DNA from: CAWBRY01 sp963791295
GTDB lineage: Bacteria > Bacteroidota > Bacteroidia > Chitinophagales > Chitinophagaceae
Reading direction: 5' to 3'
DNA: 64,000 nucleotides
Assembly (NCBI GenBank): GCA_963791295.1
Contig: CAWBRY010000001.1
Location: forward strand, 2,147,419-2,211,418
Part shown: positions 26,601-35,150 of the stretch, one piece after another
How positions within the stretch are numbered: the stretch's first letter is position 1
How the letters are laid out: each line of letters starts with the position of its first letter
The notes under the pieces: model-generated
What the model was told of the DNA's origin: nothing
What the model saw: only the letters and a program-made list of their open reading frames with translations
The model's database searches: none
Position numbers and translations under genes: made by a program

Positions 26601-27521
26601 ATGTACTCAGCCACGCGTCGTGAATTTCTAAAGACTTCTGTTGCATTTGCTTGCGGAAGCATACTGCTCAATCACTTTGCAATGAAAAACCGGGCGCCTC
26701 TATTGGCATTCTCAACCCTTGGCTGTCCGGATTGGACATTCGTAGAAATCCTGGATTTTGCCGTTAAACATGGATATCATGGAATAGAGGTCCGGGGTAT
26801 TTTGCGTGAACTGGACCTGCCTAAATGCAACGAATTCAAGAATGCGGAAAGCCGTGCAACGACTTTGAAAATGGTGGAGGACAAAGGACTTCGATTTGTG
26901 GACCTTGGATCATCTTCAACCTTGCACTTTAATGAGCCGGCCGAAAGAAAGAAAAACCTGGACGAGGGGAAACGATTTATCGACCTGGCGCAGGACATTC
27001 ATTGTCCCTTTATCCGGGTTTATCCTAATATTTTTCCAAAAGACCGGGACAAGAATGAAACCATGGACCTGATCACTAAAGGTTTGCTGGAACTAGGTGA
27101 CTACGCCAAAGGTAGCCGCGTAAAGGTGCTGATAGAATCTCACGGCGATCTTGTATGGGCAGATGACCTGGAAAAAGTTATGCGGGCTGCTGAGCATGAC
27201 CACGTTGGAATGGTGTGGGATATCACGAATATGTGGACTATAACCAAAGAAGATCCTAAGGAGGTTTATAAAAAATTGAAAAAATACATACACCATGCTC
27301 ACATTAAGGACGCGAAAGTGATAGATGGGAAAACCAAGCTCACGTTATTTGGCCAGGGAGAAGTTCCCATATTTGATGCGATCGATGTTTTATCCAAAGA
27401 TGATTATAAGGGCTACTATAGTTTTGAGTGGGAAAAATTATGGCATCCTGAACTGGAAGAACCTGAGATTGCACTAGCAGAATATCCCATCCTCATGAAG
27501 CGCCATTTTAAAATATCTTAG
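26601..27521 (+). CDS. Sugar phosphate isomerase/epimerase family protein, Tat-exported
   Basis: TIM-barrel enzyme of the xylose-isomerase-like / AP-endonuclease-2 family. A twin-arginine signal (RREFLKTSVAFACGS) at residues about 6-30 points to export in folded form. Barrel and metal-site segments are visible: HGYHGIEVRG, KVLIESHGDLVW, VGMVWDITNMW, HHAHIKDAK and YYSFEWEKLW. 306 residues. The gene lies 13 bases after the cyclase gene, and the GMC oxidoreductase gene begins 3 bases after its stop. Family members next to GMC or Gfo/Idh oxidoreductases act on 3-keto-sugars, which is my preferred reading. Confidence 0.88.
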   Translation: MYSATRREFLKTSVAFACGSILLNHFAMKNRAPLLAFSTLGCPDWTFVEILDFAVKHGYHGIEVRGILRELDLPKCNEFKNAESRATTLKMVEDKGLRFVDLGSSSTLHFNEPAERKKNLDEGKRFIDLAQDIHCPFIRVYPNIFPKDRDKNETMDLITKGLLELGDYAKGSRVKVLIESHGDLVWADDLEKVMRAAEHDHVGMVWDITNMWTITKEDPKEVYKKLKKYIHHAHIKDAKVIDGKTKLTLFGQGEVPIFDAIDVLSKDDYKGYYSFEWEKLWHPELEEPEIALAEYPILMKRHFKIS

Positions 27522-27524
27522 TTC

Positions 27525-29225
27525 ATGCCGGGAGATACGACTTCTGTGAATAAGAATGCAAAGGAGCAAACAATTTTTGATGCAATTATAGTGGGTTCCG
27601 GTATCAGCGGTGGTTGGGCTGCTAAAGAACTTTGTGAAAAGGGTTTAAAAGTCCTGATGCTCGAAAGAGGTGTGAACGTCGTCCATGCCAATTATCCAAC
27701 AGCCACCAAAGAACCCTGGGAATTTCCCCATCGTCTCCATTTATCCGAGGAAGATAAACGAAGTCAATTTATTCAGAGCAGACACTGGTCATTCCGTGAA
27801 GACAATAAACACTTTTATATCAATGACCAGGATAATCCCTATGAAGAGACGAAACGCTTCGATTGGATAAGAGGAAATATTGTAGGTGGGCGTTCGCTCT
27901 TGTGGTCCAGGGCTTGCTATCGTTGGAGCGATCTTGATTTCGAAGCCAATTTGAAAGATAGTATTGCCATTGATTGGCCGATCCGCTACAAGGATATTGC
28001 ACCCTGGTATGATTATGTTGAATCCTTTATTGGAGTAAGCGGTTCGACCGATGGTATACCTCATTTGCCCGATGGAATTTTTCAGCCTCCTTTTGAGATG
28101 AACACGGTTGAAAAATTTTTTAAAGAAAAAGTTGAATCAAATTATCCTGAGCGCCGGGTGATTATGGGTAGAACCGCTAATCTTACAAAGCCGGTGAAGG
28201 GGAGGGGACAATGCCAGGCTCGCGACCTATGTCACCGCGGTTGTCCCTATGGTGCTTATTTCAGCACGAATTCAAGCACAATCCCTGCGGCAATAGCGAC
28301 TGGCAATTTAACCCTTCGTCCAAATTCGCTCGTTAATAGAGTAGAATATGACGAACAAAAACAAAAAGCCTCCGGTGTACAGGTAATAGACACGACAACC
28401 AACGAGTTGGTGACTTTCAACGCCCGACTCATTTTTCTGAATGCTTCTACCGTCGCCACTGCTTTCATTCTATTGAATTCCGTTTCCTCCAGGTTCCCTA
28501 ATGGACTGGGCAATGGAAGCGATCAGGTCGGCCGAAACTTGATGGACCATCACAAAGGGCTTTCTGCGTACGCCACAGTAGAGGGTTTTGAAGACCGCTA
28601 CTACTATGGAAGACGGCCGACCAATATTTATATCCCGCGATTTAGTAACGTAAAAAAGAAAGACTCAATATTTCTCCGCGGGTTTCATTTTGGAGGCAGC
28701 GCCTCGAGAAGCCGGGGGCGAAGCGAAACGGGCATTGGCGAATCGTTAAAGGAAGCAATGAGCGAAGCAGGATCCTGGCATATGGGACTTTATGCATTTG
28801 GCGAATGCCTGCCCTATGCAGACAATCGCGTTACCATAAACCGACAAAAAAAAGACAAGTGGGACCGCCCCCTGGTTCAAATCGACTGCGAATTCAAGGA
28901 CAACGAAAGGATCATGAATGAAGCAATGGTGGTCAACGCCAGGGAAATGATGGAGGTGGCAGGGTTCAAGGATATTGTTGTTAGAAATAAAATGTCGTTT
29001 CCAGGCAATGCCAATCATGAAATGGGAACTGCACGAATGGGAAATGATCCGAGGACTGCTGTTCTCAACTCTTTCAATCAAATGCACGAGGTCCCCAACG
29101 TTTTCGTCACCGACGGCTCCTGCATGACATCCAGCTCCTGTCTCAACCCCTCCCTAACTTATATGGCACTTACTGCACGCGCTTGTCACTATGCAATAGA
29201 TGAGATGAACCGGTTAAACATTTGA
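27525..29225 (+). CDS. GMC family oxidoreductase
   Basis: FAD-dependent glucose-methanol-choline oxidoreductase, 566 residues. The FAD motif GSGISGGWAAKELCEKG lies near residues 22-38, the second N-terminal motif is GGRSLLW, a Cys-rich stretch GRGQCQARDLCHRGC sits near residue 230, and the C-terminal catalytic segments NHEMGTARMG and SCLNPSLTYMALTARA are intact. The overall pattern fits the bacterial glucoside-3-dehydrogenase/gluconate dehydrogenase large subunits rather than choline oxidase. Those usually have a small subunit with a Tat signal encoded next to them; none is visible here. It is tightly linked to the upstream isomerase gene. Confidence 0.93.
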   Translation: MPGDTTSVNKNAKEQTIFDAIIVGSGISGGWAAKELCEKGLKVLMLERGVNVVHANYPTATKEPWEFPHRLHLSEEDKRSQFIQSRHWSFREDNKHFYINDQDNPYEETKRFDWIRGNIVGGRSLLWSRACYRWSDLDFEANLKDSIAIDWPIRYKDIAPWYDYVESFIGVSGSTDGIPHLPDGIFQPPFEMNTVEKFFKEKVESNYPERRVIMGRTANLTKPVKGRGQCQARDLCHRGCPYGAYFSTNSSTIPAAIATGNLTLRPNSLVNRVEYDEQKQKASGVQVIDTTTNELVTFNARLIFLNASTVATAFILLNSVSSRFPNGLGNGSDQVGRNLMDHHKGLSAYATVEGFEDRYYYGRRPTNIYIPRFSNVKKKDSIFLRGFHFGGSASRSRGRSETGIGESLKEAMSEAGSWHMGLYAFGECLPYADNRVTINRQKKDKWDRPLVQIDCEFKDNERIMNEAMVVNAREMMEVAGFKDIVVRNKMSFPGNANHEMGTARMGNDPRTAVLNSFNQMHEVPNVFVTDGSCMTSSSCLNPSLTYMALTARACHYAIDEMNRLNI

Positions 29226-29347
29226 GTTGGGCGATCCCAAAACAATTTTCTCCGAGAGATTTATTTTCTTCTTAGTTTTATATTCAATCACCGCCCTGCG
29301 GCAACTCCCTTCCGGATTAAAATCAAATAAATTAAAAATTAATTTTT

Positions 29348-30130
29348 ATGAACCAAAAGATCAACCTGCAATTCATTTTGTTATTTTGTCTCACACTTGC
29401 CTTTGTTGCCTGCAACAACAAGAGTAAAAAAGAAGAACCGGCTCAATCCGACACTACAGCAACGGTAAGCACCGAACCCGCTCAAACTAATACCATGGAT
29501 CCGGCTATGGATGCGACAAAAGTGGCTCCTGACCAATACAAATTGATCAAAGACACTCTTGGGATACGCACCATAGAAGCAACATACAAGCCTGGCGATT
29601 CATCTGCTTCTCACTCACACCTTGATTACGTTGTTTATGCTGTTACAAACAGCAATGCTACATTCTATCCAAAGGGTGGAGAGAAAATGGTCTCCGAATT
29701 GAAAGCCGGATTAATTATGGTAAGACCTGCTGAAACTCATAGCGTAAAGAATGAAACCAAGAATACATTTAAAGTCTTTTTTGTCGAAGTGAACCGTCCA
29801 GTCGGAGGCACTCCCACCGATGCCGCCATGGATGTTGTAAAAATTGCGCCAAAGGAATATACAGTGGCAAAGGATACGATGGGAATAAGGGTATTGGAAT
29901 TCAGTTATAAACCCGGTGATACCTCAGCTATGCATAGCCATCCAGACAATGCGTTGTATGTCACCGAAGGTGGTAAGGCGGAGTTTACAGCCAAAGACGG
30001 AACAAAAACAGTGATGGAGCTAAAAAAAGGGCAGTCTGTGATCAGGCCGGCAGGGGAACATGCTGTAAAGAACATTGGAAAAACTACAATGAAGGGTGTG
30101 CTGGTGGAAGTTAATCGCGCTATGAGGTAA
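29348..30130 (+). CDS. Lipoprotein with two tandem cupin domains
   Basis: 260 residues with a lipoprotein signal (lipidated Cys22 in FVACNNKSK), a Ser/Thr/Pro-rich linker, and two cupin repeats. Repeat 1 contains KDTLGIRTIEATYKPGDSSASHSHLDYVVY and repeat 2 KDTMGIRVLEFSYKPGDTSAMHSHPDNALY; each ends with a VRPAETHSVKN or IRPAGEHAVKN segment. The HSH-x-D and late His residues make a metal site in both copies possible, though the first copy ends HSHLD where the second has HSHPD. The function is unknown. A strong terminator follows. Confidence 0.88.
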   Translation: MNQKINLQFILLFCLTLAFVACNNKSKKEEPAQSDTTATVSTEPAQTNTMDPAMDATKVAPDQYKLIKDTLGIRTIEATYKPGDSSASHSHLDYVVYAVTNSNATFYPKGGEKMVSELKAGLIMVRPAETHSVKNETKNTFKVFFVEVNRPVGGTPTDAAMDVVKIAPKEYTVAKDTMGIRVLEFSYKPGDTSAMHSHPDNALYVTEGGKAEFTAKDGTKTVMELKKGQSVIRPAGEHAVKNIGKTTMKGVLVEVNRAMR

Positions 30131-30160
30131 GAAGAAGTATTACTTCACTAACATCATATC

Positions 30161-30195
30161 AAGGCCGGTCCGATGCTATCGGACTGGCTTTTTTT
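30161..30195. terminator. Bidirectional intrinsic terminator
   Basis: An 11-bp stem (GCCGGTCCGAT with ATCGGACTGGC, one G-T pair) with a 3-base loop is followed by seven T. It lies between the convergent cupin gene and the carboxylesterase gene and could serve both. Confidence 0.85.
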
Positions 30196-30222
30196 CGCTT
30201 CACCGAAGTTTCTTTTGGAAAT

Positions 30223-31848
30223 TTAGTTCGTTTTCTTGCTATAGCCTTTATCCAGAAAGAGATAACGGTTATCAGTATTCGCTTTGATCGCCGCTGACTG
30301 AACATCAATCACCATCACGTCAGGGTTTTTGTCTCCCGCCCCGGCCGCCGGCCAAATAGGCAATGATCCACCATTGGGATCGCCCTTAAAGATGAAGTTG
30401 GCAAAATAATTTTGCATTACTTCTTCCACTTTGTAATCGTCGTCCGTCCAGGCAAAGTCAGTTACCAGGTCCAGGTTACCCATGCAGTATTCGATTTCGG
30501 CGGCATGGGCCGCACCGACCGGATCAGGCATCTTAAATGGCACCGCCTCTTTTTTTCTTTTGCTGGATCCGGTTTGCGCTACAGCTGGAGCAGGTAATTT
30601 GCTGAACAGATATCTATATACCGGCTGATCGCTATTCATTCGATGAAGATCAAACCATTTCCACGTACTATATGAAATGAACCGGTCCGAAGCCAGAGCC
30701 GTTGCTGCCAATTCAATTTGCCGGGCTGAATCGGCAGGATATAGTTTGAATACTTCGTCATGGTCGTTAGGATATTCTTTTTCCAACCTTTTGATGTAAT
30801 TCTCCTTTGTATAAGCCATTCCACCCATGAAAGCAATGGCGGGAATTTCCGCAGAATTCCAACCAAGCAGGAGAGGTACCATGGCTTGTTTCCGGGCGTT
30901 AAATATTTCAGGAAGGGTTGCTGTCAAAAAATAACCATCAATGACAACAGGAAAACCGAATCGTTGCGACTCGCTATAGATTTCAAACAATTCTTTCGTA
31001 CTAAGTTGACGAAGCGCCGCCAATGTGGGAAAGCCCGCTTTTTTTGCGAAATCCGCTCCTGTCTTTTCTGCTGCCGAAAGGGGAACAGGCGCCAGGGTGG
31101 GATTGATGCCTGCGCCGCTTTCACCAATCGCTCCCGCAATTAAATCTTTCGAAAGCGGTGAGGCCATTTGATAGCTGACAGAAATGGAACCTGCTGATTC
31201 ACCAGCGATAGTCACCTTGCTGGGGTTACCGCCAAAGGCTTCAATATTCTTACGCACCCATTTCAACCCTGCCAATTGATCCAGAAGTCCATAGTTCCCG
31301 GACGCCTTATATGGGGCTTCCGCACTCAATTCCGGATGGGCAAAGAATCCGAAGATATTGAGGCGGTAGTTAACGGTTACCACGACCATTCCTTTCTTTG
31401 CCATGCTTTCTCCGTCATACCTTGGCTCAGAACCGTCACCAGCTACAAAACCGCCACCATAGAAATAGACGAGGACGGGTAAATTTTTTGTATTGCGTTT
31501 TGCGGGAGTCCAGACATTGAGATATAAACAATCTTCGCTGAGGCCGTCGGAGCGGCTTTTCATATCTCCAAAAACAATTCCCTGGACAGGCCGTGGCCCA
31601 AACTTCTTAGTTTCCTTTACGCCCTTCCAGTTGGCAAGGGGTTGAGGTGCTTTCCACCTTAATTCTCCGACAGGCGGTCTGGCAAATGGAACCCCGAAAT
31701 AAAACTGCATACCTGTTTTAGAATCATAGTTACCCTCTATGATCCCATTTTCAATGGTAGCCCGAACCGAAAAATAATAATTGGTCTGCGAAAAGCCTGA
31801 GCTTATTACTATGAGTAATAAGATAGCAAGTAAAAACCCCTGTTTCAT
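30223..31848 (-). CDS. Carboxylesterase, type B family, secreted
   Basis: 541 residues of the alpha/beta-hydrolase fold. A signal peptide (about residues 1-20, ending GFSQ) precedes GIIEGNYDSKTGMQFYFGVPFARPP, the typical opening of type B esterases. SEDCLYLNVWTP, YGGGFVAGDG (oxyanion hole) and GESAGSIS (nucleophile Ser) are intact; the catalytic His is probably in GAAHAAEIEY. A TATCTTTG box on the minus strand at 31872-31865, 17 bases before the start codon, fits a Bacteroidota -7 element. The substrate is unknown. Confidence 0.93.
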   Translation of the reverse strand: MKQGFLLAILLLIVISSGFSQTNYYFSVRATIENGIIEGNYDSKTGMQFYFGVPFARPPVGELRWKAPQPLANWKGVKETKKFGPRPVQGIVFGDMKSRSDGLSEDCLYLNVWTPAKRNTKNLPVLVYFYGGGFVAGDGSEPRYDGESMAKKGMVVVTVNYRLNIFGFFAHPELSAEAPYKASGNYGLLDQLAGLKWVRKNIEAFGGNPSKVTIAGESAGSISVSYQMASPLSKDLIAGAIGESGAGINPTLAPVPLSAAEKTGADFAKKAGFPTLAALRQLSTKELFEIYSESQRFGFPVVIDGYFLTATLPEIFNARKQAMVPLLLGWNSAEIPAIAFMGGMAYTKENYIKRLEKEYPNDHDEVFKLYPADSARQIELAATALASDRFISYSTWKWFDLHRMNSDQPVYRYLFSKLPAPAVAQTGSSKRKKEAVPFKMPDPVGAAHAAEIEYCMGNLDLVTDFAWTDDDYKVEEVMQNYFANFIFKGDPNGGSLPIWPAAGAGDKNPDVMVIDVQSAAIKANTDNRYLFLDKGYSKKTN

Positions 31849-31952
31849 AATAAATCACTTTGCACAAAGATATCTGCCTGGATTTGATTATGGCGAGGCA
31901 TCCTGGGGAAATTATTACACTATACTAAATGGATATCGAGTAAAGAGCGACC

Positions 31953-32141
31953 TTAATACTGCAGTTCGCCAACGAGTCTGCCTTTGGGCTGCTGCACCGA
32001 ACTAGCCAGGTTTTGATCCCGGCGATTCTTGTCTTGCTTCTTTTTTTTATCGGTAAGTCCTGTAAGGCTGTTCGCATAGAATGCATATCCATCCTCGTCT
32101 TCCTGCATGTTTAAAGGGTAGAATTTTTCCTTTTTTTTCAT
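31953..32141 (-). CDS. Small charged hypothetical protein
   Basis: 62 residues, very rich in Lys, Asp and Gln (KKKEKFYPLNMQEDEDGYAF, then DKKKKQDKNRRDQ). It has no signal peptide or membrane helix. It would be the only gene in the 723 bases between the esterase and the NTF2-like gene. I do not recognise it, and a chance frame is possible. Confidence 0.4.
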   Translation of the reverse strand: MKKKEKFYPLNMQEDEDGYAFYANSLTGLTDKKKKQDKNRRDQNLASSVQQPKGRLVGELQY

Positions 32142-32571
32142 ATATATCAGATTTTAATTGGTCAATTTTCTTAAAGCAGCCCGGCATGTAACGACGAAAC
32201 GTAATCTAAAGTAATCGGCGCCAGGCAATAGAAAGGTTTTTCTCTCTCGCTTAATTCATCAAAAAATAAGCCGTTATGAATGCTGCCCAAAGGCAGAAGA
32301 ATTATTTTCAGTCTTGATGAGAGGAGACCGGGAAGGGTACGAATAAAAAGTAAACGATTTTAGTTAATGATAAATTGCGAAGTCAACGCAGATTTACCTT
32401 TGTTCTCTAAATCCCTGAAAACCTATTTAAATTATTGATATTACGTCGATTATATACATTATTTTCTCTAAAATTCTCAAGCGATTTCTATTCCACCAGG
32501 CAGGTTTTGGAGACTCTAGGAGTTAAACCTTAGTTTTACCGAGTTATCTTTCTTCACCAAAACTAATCAGC
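32142..32571. other. 430-base intergenic region
   Basis: No supported gene. It contains the candidate promoter at 32375-32402 for the lipoprotein gene at 32572, leaving a leader of about 160 bases. I see no stable hairpin or riboswitch-like pattern. Confidence 0.5.
32375..32402 (+). promoter_or_regulatory. Candidate Bacteroidota promoter
   Basis: A TTG at 32375-32377 is followed after 17 bases by TACCTTTG (32395-32402), a full match to the TAnnTTTG -7 box. It would drive the NTF2-like lipoprotein gene at 32572. Confidence 0.45.
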
Positions 32572-33099
32572 ATGAAAAAATTACTTTCTATCCCGATCCT
32601 TTTATTATTAGTCGCAGCCTGTACCAGCAAGGAAAAAAAGGCTGCAGATGAACCAGTAAATAAAGACAGCGATGTAAAAGCCCTTTATGAAAAAAATCTG
32701 CAGACTATCAAAGCCAGCATTGCGGCTTTTGAAAAAGAAGACCTTACTACATTTGCCTCCTCCATTGCTGAAGGCGCCAAATGGCATTCCCCAGCCTACG
32801 GAGACACTGTTACAACGGCTGCCCATTGCCTGGAATCACTGAAGTTTTTTACTGACAATTGGGATAATCTTAAACTGGTTAACCCGAGTTTCTTACCTGG
32901 TCTTGATTCTGCCACTCACGAAATGGATGGAAGTGTAAGATACTATGGGACCTGGGAAGGCGTTCATAAATCCGGCGTTGCCACAAGCGTTGCTTTCTAT
33001 GGCACTTACGATTTCAACAAAGACGGCAAGGTGACAGACGCAGCCGAATTTTTTGACGTGGGAGGACTCATGAATGCAGTCCAACCAAAAGCTAAATAA
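32572..33099 (+). CDS. NTF2/SnoaL-like lipoprotein
   Basis: 175 residues with a lipoprotein signal (lipidated Cys17 in VAACTSKEKK). The mature part starts with a long helix (VKALYEKNLQTIKASIAAFEKEDL) and continues with ADVKWHSP-like segment (GAKWHSPAYGD), a pattern of SnoaL-like cone folds in which a small hydrophobic pocket binds or turns over a ligand. An EF-hand-like loop FNKDGKVTD is near the end. The substrate is unknown. A terminator follows 20 bases after the stop. Confidence 0.8.
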   Translation: MKKLLSIPILLLLVAACTSKEKKAADEPVNKDSDVKALYEKNLQTIKASIAAFEKEDLTTFASSIAEGAKWHSPAYGDTVTTAAHCLESLKFFTDNWDNLKLVNPSFLPGLDSATHEMDGSVRYYGTWEGVHKSGVATSVAFYGTYDFNKDGKVTDAAEFFDVGGLMNAVQPKAK

Positions 33100-33119
33100 C
33101 TCTGCTTTTGAATAAATAT

Positions 33120-33149
33120 AGAGCCATCCCGACAATCATGGATGGCTCT
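33120..33149. terminator. Intrinsic terminator
   Basis: A perfect 10-bp stem AGAGCCATCC with GGATGGCTCT and a 10-base loop, followed by a T-rich stretch, lies between the convergent NTF2-like and DinB-like genes. Confidence 0.8.
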
Positions 33150-33166
33150 TTAATTTTAAATACTTC

Positions 33167-33724
33167 TTAGAACAGCATTTCCTGTGGAGGGTGTATTCCC
33201 TGCAGCCTAATATAAATAGTTGTTTGACCGCGATGATGCGTCTGGTGCTCGAATGTCTTTATCATTAACCCGAACCTGCTTACTTGCATCCCAAACAGGG
33301 AAGTCTTCTCACCCCATTTGCTCATGTCTGAGTTCTTGACGGCATTGGCACAAAAATCATAGCTAGCGGTAACGTAATACATTATGGAGTCTTTTGTCTG
33401 TGCTCCCGGATTGTGTTCCATATCGGACTGTACGTATGCCGGGGCTTGTTGACCGGTTGCGGCGGACATCAGAAAAAAGTTAGCCTGTGCGAGATGAAGC
33501 ATTTGTTGGGCAAAACTGCGAATGCTGTCTTGAGCCTTAAACGAATATTTGTCGGTCGGCATGGTATTGAGGTAAACAACGGTATAGTTTTTTGCCCTTT
33601 CCCATTCTTTTACCAGTTGTGCCTTTACACTATCCGAAGTAAACGCCTGGGCACTCGTTTTAGCAGAGATGATCAAAGTCAATAGTAAGAAAGCAGTAGC
33701 TTGAATTGAAATAAACTTTTTCAT
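33167..33724 (-). CDS. Exported DinB-like protein
   Basis: 185 residues with a signal peptide (about 1-25, ending TSAQA) and a DinB-like four-helix core. Likely metal ligands are the His in QQMLHLAQANFFLM and the pair in TFEHQTHHRGQTTIYIRLQG. Export is unusual for DinB proteins, which are mostly cytoplasmic, although signal-peptide versions occur in Bacteroidota. Function unknown. Confidence 0.82.
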   Translation of the reverse strand: MKKFISIQATAFLLLTLIISAKTSAQAFTSDSVKAQLVKEWERAKNYTVVYLNTMPTDKYSFKAQDSIRSFAQQMLHLAQANFFLMSAATGQQAPAYVQSDMEHNPGAQTKDSIMYYVTASYDFCANAVKNSDMSKWGEKTSLFGMQVSRFGLMIKTFEHQTHHRGQTTIYIRLQGIHPPQEMLF

Positions 33725-33781
33725 AATCTTGTTTTGAAATTAAGATACCGAAAAAACAGAAAGTGGCAATAATATTTTGAT

Positions 33782-33952
33782 TTATTGCTTTGTATCATCA
33801 ACCTCGATATCTCCCTCCTTGTCCGGAGGCTTTCGATAATCATTTTTCAATTGATTCTCAAATTCCTTCTCATCTTTTTGATTGCGAACGACTAAAAAAA
33901 CGATGAGAGCAATAGCTATCAGCCCAAAGAGGACTATCAGGGGCCATTTCAT
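33782..33952 (-). CDS. Small single-pass membrane protein
   Basis: 56 residues from the ATG at 33952: MKWPLIVLFGLIAIALIVFLV forms one membrane helix and is followed by a charged tail (RNQKDEKEFENQLKNDY, then DKEGDIEVDD). An upstream start at 34024 would overlap the ion-channel gene by 28 bases and add a stretch without family character, so I prefer the shorter form. Such short helix-plus-acidic-tail proteins are common in this group; the role is unknown. Confidence 0.7.
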   Translation of the reverse strand: MKWPLIVLFGLIAIALIVFLVVRNQKDEKEFENQLKNDYRKPPDKEGDIEVDDTKQ

Positions 33953-33996
33953 CCGGGAGAGTTTGTGATAAAGATAAGGCGGTTTTTGGTGTCGAG

Positions 33997-34956
33997 TCAG
34001 GAAATCGACCGGGTAATGAACCATGTATTCAGGGCGATGTACAATACCAATAAGACGTTTGCAGCTATCATATCGAACCGGTAGGCTTCCTTGATCTTAT
34101 TTTTCTTAACCAGCTTAAGGGAATAGGCAGTGGCAGTGATGACACAAAGAATAAAGAACAACGTAAGGCCATGAAGTGTGTCTACGAGAGTGAATGTAGT
34201 CGACTCAGGCAACGACGAATCTATTATATACTTATTGCCAATGACGGCAAACAGTGAGCCTACACTAAGCCCAAACCGGGAATCGATACCATCCGCATGA
34301 ATATGAAAACAAACATAAGCAATCAGAAAAGCAATGTACATTCCCAGAAACATTTTCCAGAACAATCCGCCGGCGTCACGCCGGATGCCGATCCTCACCC
34401 TGAAAGCACTATATTCCGAATGAGGTTTGGAAAGGCTTTCATCCCCAAAGGCGGTCTCATAGTTTTTGACGCCGGTAGAAATATTACAACTATCTATTTT
34501 CCATCCGCTGAGTGTAAAACGGGGATCATAGTGATTGCCGACTGTATCCGGGATAAAAATCAGGCTGCGTGAATCAAACTGAGAATTTTCAATGGATAGG
34601 CGCAGAGTCTGACGGTCGAAGGGAAAATTGCCGATCCTCCACGAATCTTTCATAACGCATTGCAACTTCATTTGCATACTCACATATTCACCCGAACTAT
34701 CGGCGGTTGTAAAGGATTTGGTTACGGTTTTTGCCGGCGGCACTTCCAGGTTCTGCAGGAAATCAAAAGCCCTGTTGCGATATTTCAGCCAAAGCCATAG
34801 ATTGACTGTATATTCCTTTTGCTTGAAATCAATATCGTGAATACTGGTGATGTAAATACCCACCTTCACTGTATCCGGCTGCGCATGCAATCGCTCCACA
34901 GACGTACCTATTGCCAACAATAAACAGGCCGACCTTATATACCTTATAAACTTCAT
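33997..34956 (-). CDS. Prokaryotic pentameric ligand-gated ion channel homologue
   Basis: 319 residues with a signal peptide (to about residue 25, LHAQ), an extracellular beta-sandwich and four membrane helices. Family features are VKVGIYITSIHDIDFKQKEYTVNLWLWLKYRN (first strands with the W-x-W pair), NFPFDRQTLRLSIEN (the conserved FPFD turn) and SGWKI. The helices start at about residue 205 (FWKMFLGMYIAFLIAYVCF). The eukaryotic disulfide is absent, as in GLIC and ELIC. The ligand and ion selectivity cannot be told. The start codon lies 13 bases after tRNA-Thr on the same strand, so the gene may be cotranscribed with the tRNA. Confidence 0.82.
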   Translation of the reverse strand: MKFIRYIRSACLLLAIGTSVERLHAQPDTVKVGIYITSIHDIDFKQKEYTVNLWLWLKYRNRAFDFLQNLEVPPAKTVTKSFTTADSSGEYVSMQMKLQCVMKDSWRIGNFPFDRQTLRLSIENSQFDSRSLIFIPDTVGNHYDPRFTLSGWKIDSCNISTGVKNYETAFGDESLSKPHSEYSAFRVRIGIRRDAGGLFWKMFLGMYIAFLIAYVCFHIHADGIDSRFGLSVGSLFAVIGNKYIIDSSLPESTTFTLVDTLHGLTLFFILCVITATAYSLKLVKKNKIKEAYRFDMIAANVLLVLYIALNTWFITRSIS

Positions 34957-34969
34957 ATGCTATTCTAAG

Positions 34970-35042
34970 AGCCAACTATCGGAATCGAACCGACGACCCT
35001 TTCATTACGAATGAAATGCTCTACCAGCTGAGCTAAGTTGGC
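34970..35042 (-). tRNA. tRNA-Thr (CGT)
   Basis: On the minus strand a 7-bp acceptor stem (GCCAACT with AGTTGGC), D arm GCTCAGCTGGTAGAGC, anticodon stem TTTCA/TGAAA with loop TTCGTAA, and T arm with GGTTCGATTCC are all complete. The anticodon CGT reads ACG. CCA is not encoded after the T discriminator base. Confidence 0.97.
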
Positions 35043-35049
35043 ATGCGGA

Positions 35050-35080
35050 TAAAGATATTTATTTAAAGTAAGAATTGCAA
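35050..35080 (-). promoter_or_regulatory. Candidate promoter of tRNA-Thr
   Basis: On the minus strand TTG (35080-35078) is followed after 20 bases by TATCTTTA (35057-35050), one base off the TAnnTTTG box. The tRNA begins 8 bases further on. Confidence 0.45.
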
Positions 35081-35150
35081 TCAATGCGGGTTTTTGATCA
35101 CCGAATAGCAGGTTCTTCAGAATTCGTATTCTTGTGGCTAAAAGGCGCCG

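Noticed and set aside
29227..29427. 66-codon plus-strand frame before the cupin lipoprotein
   Set aside because: It overlaps the cupin lipoprotein start, lacks motifs and follows no start signal better than the lipoprotein's.
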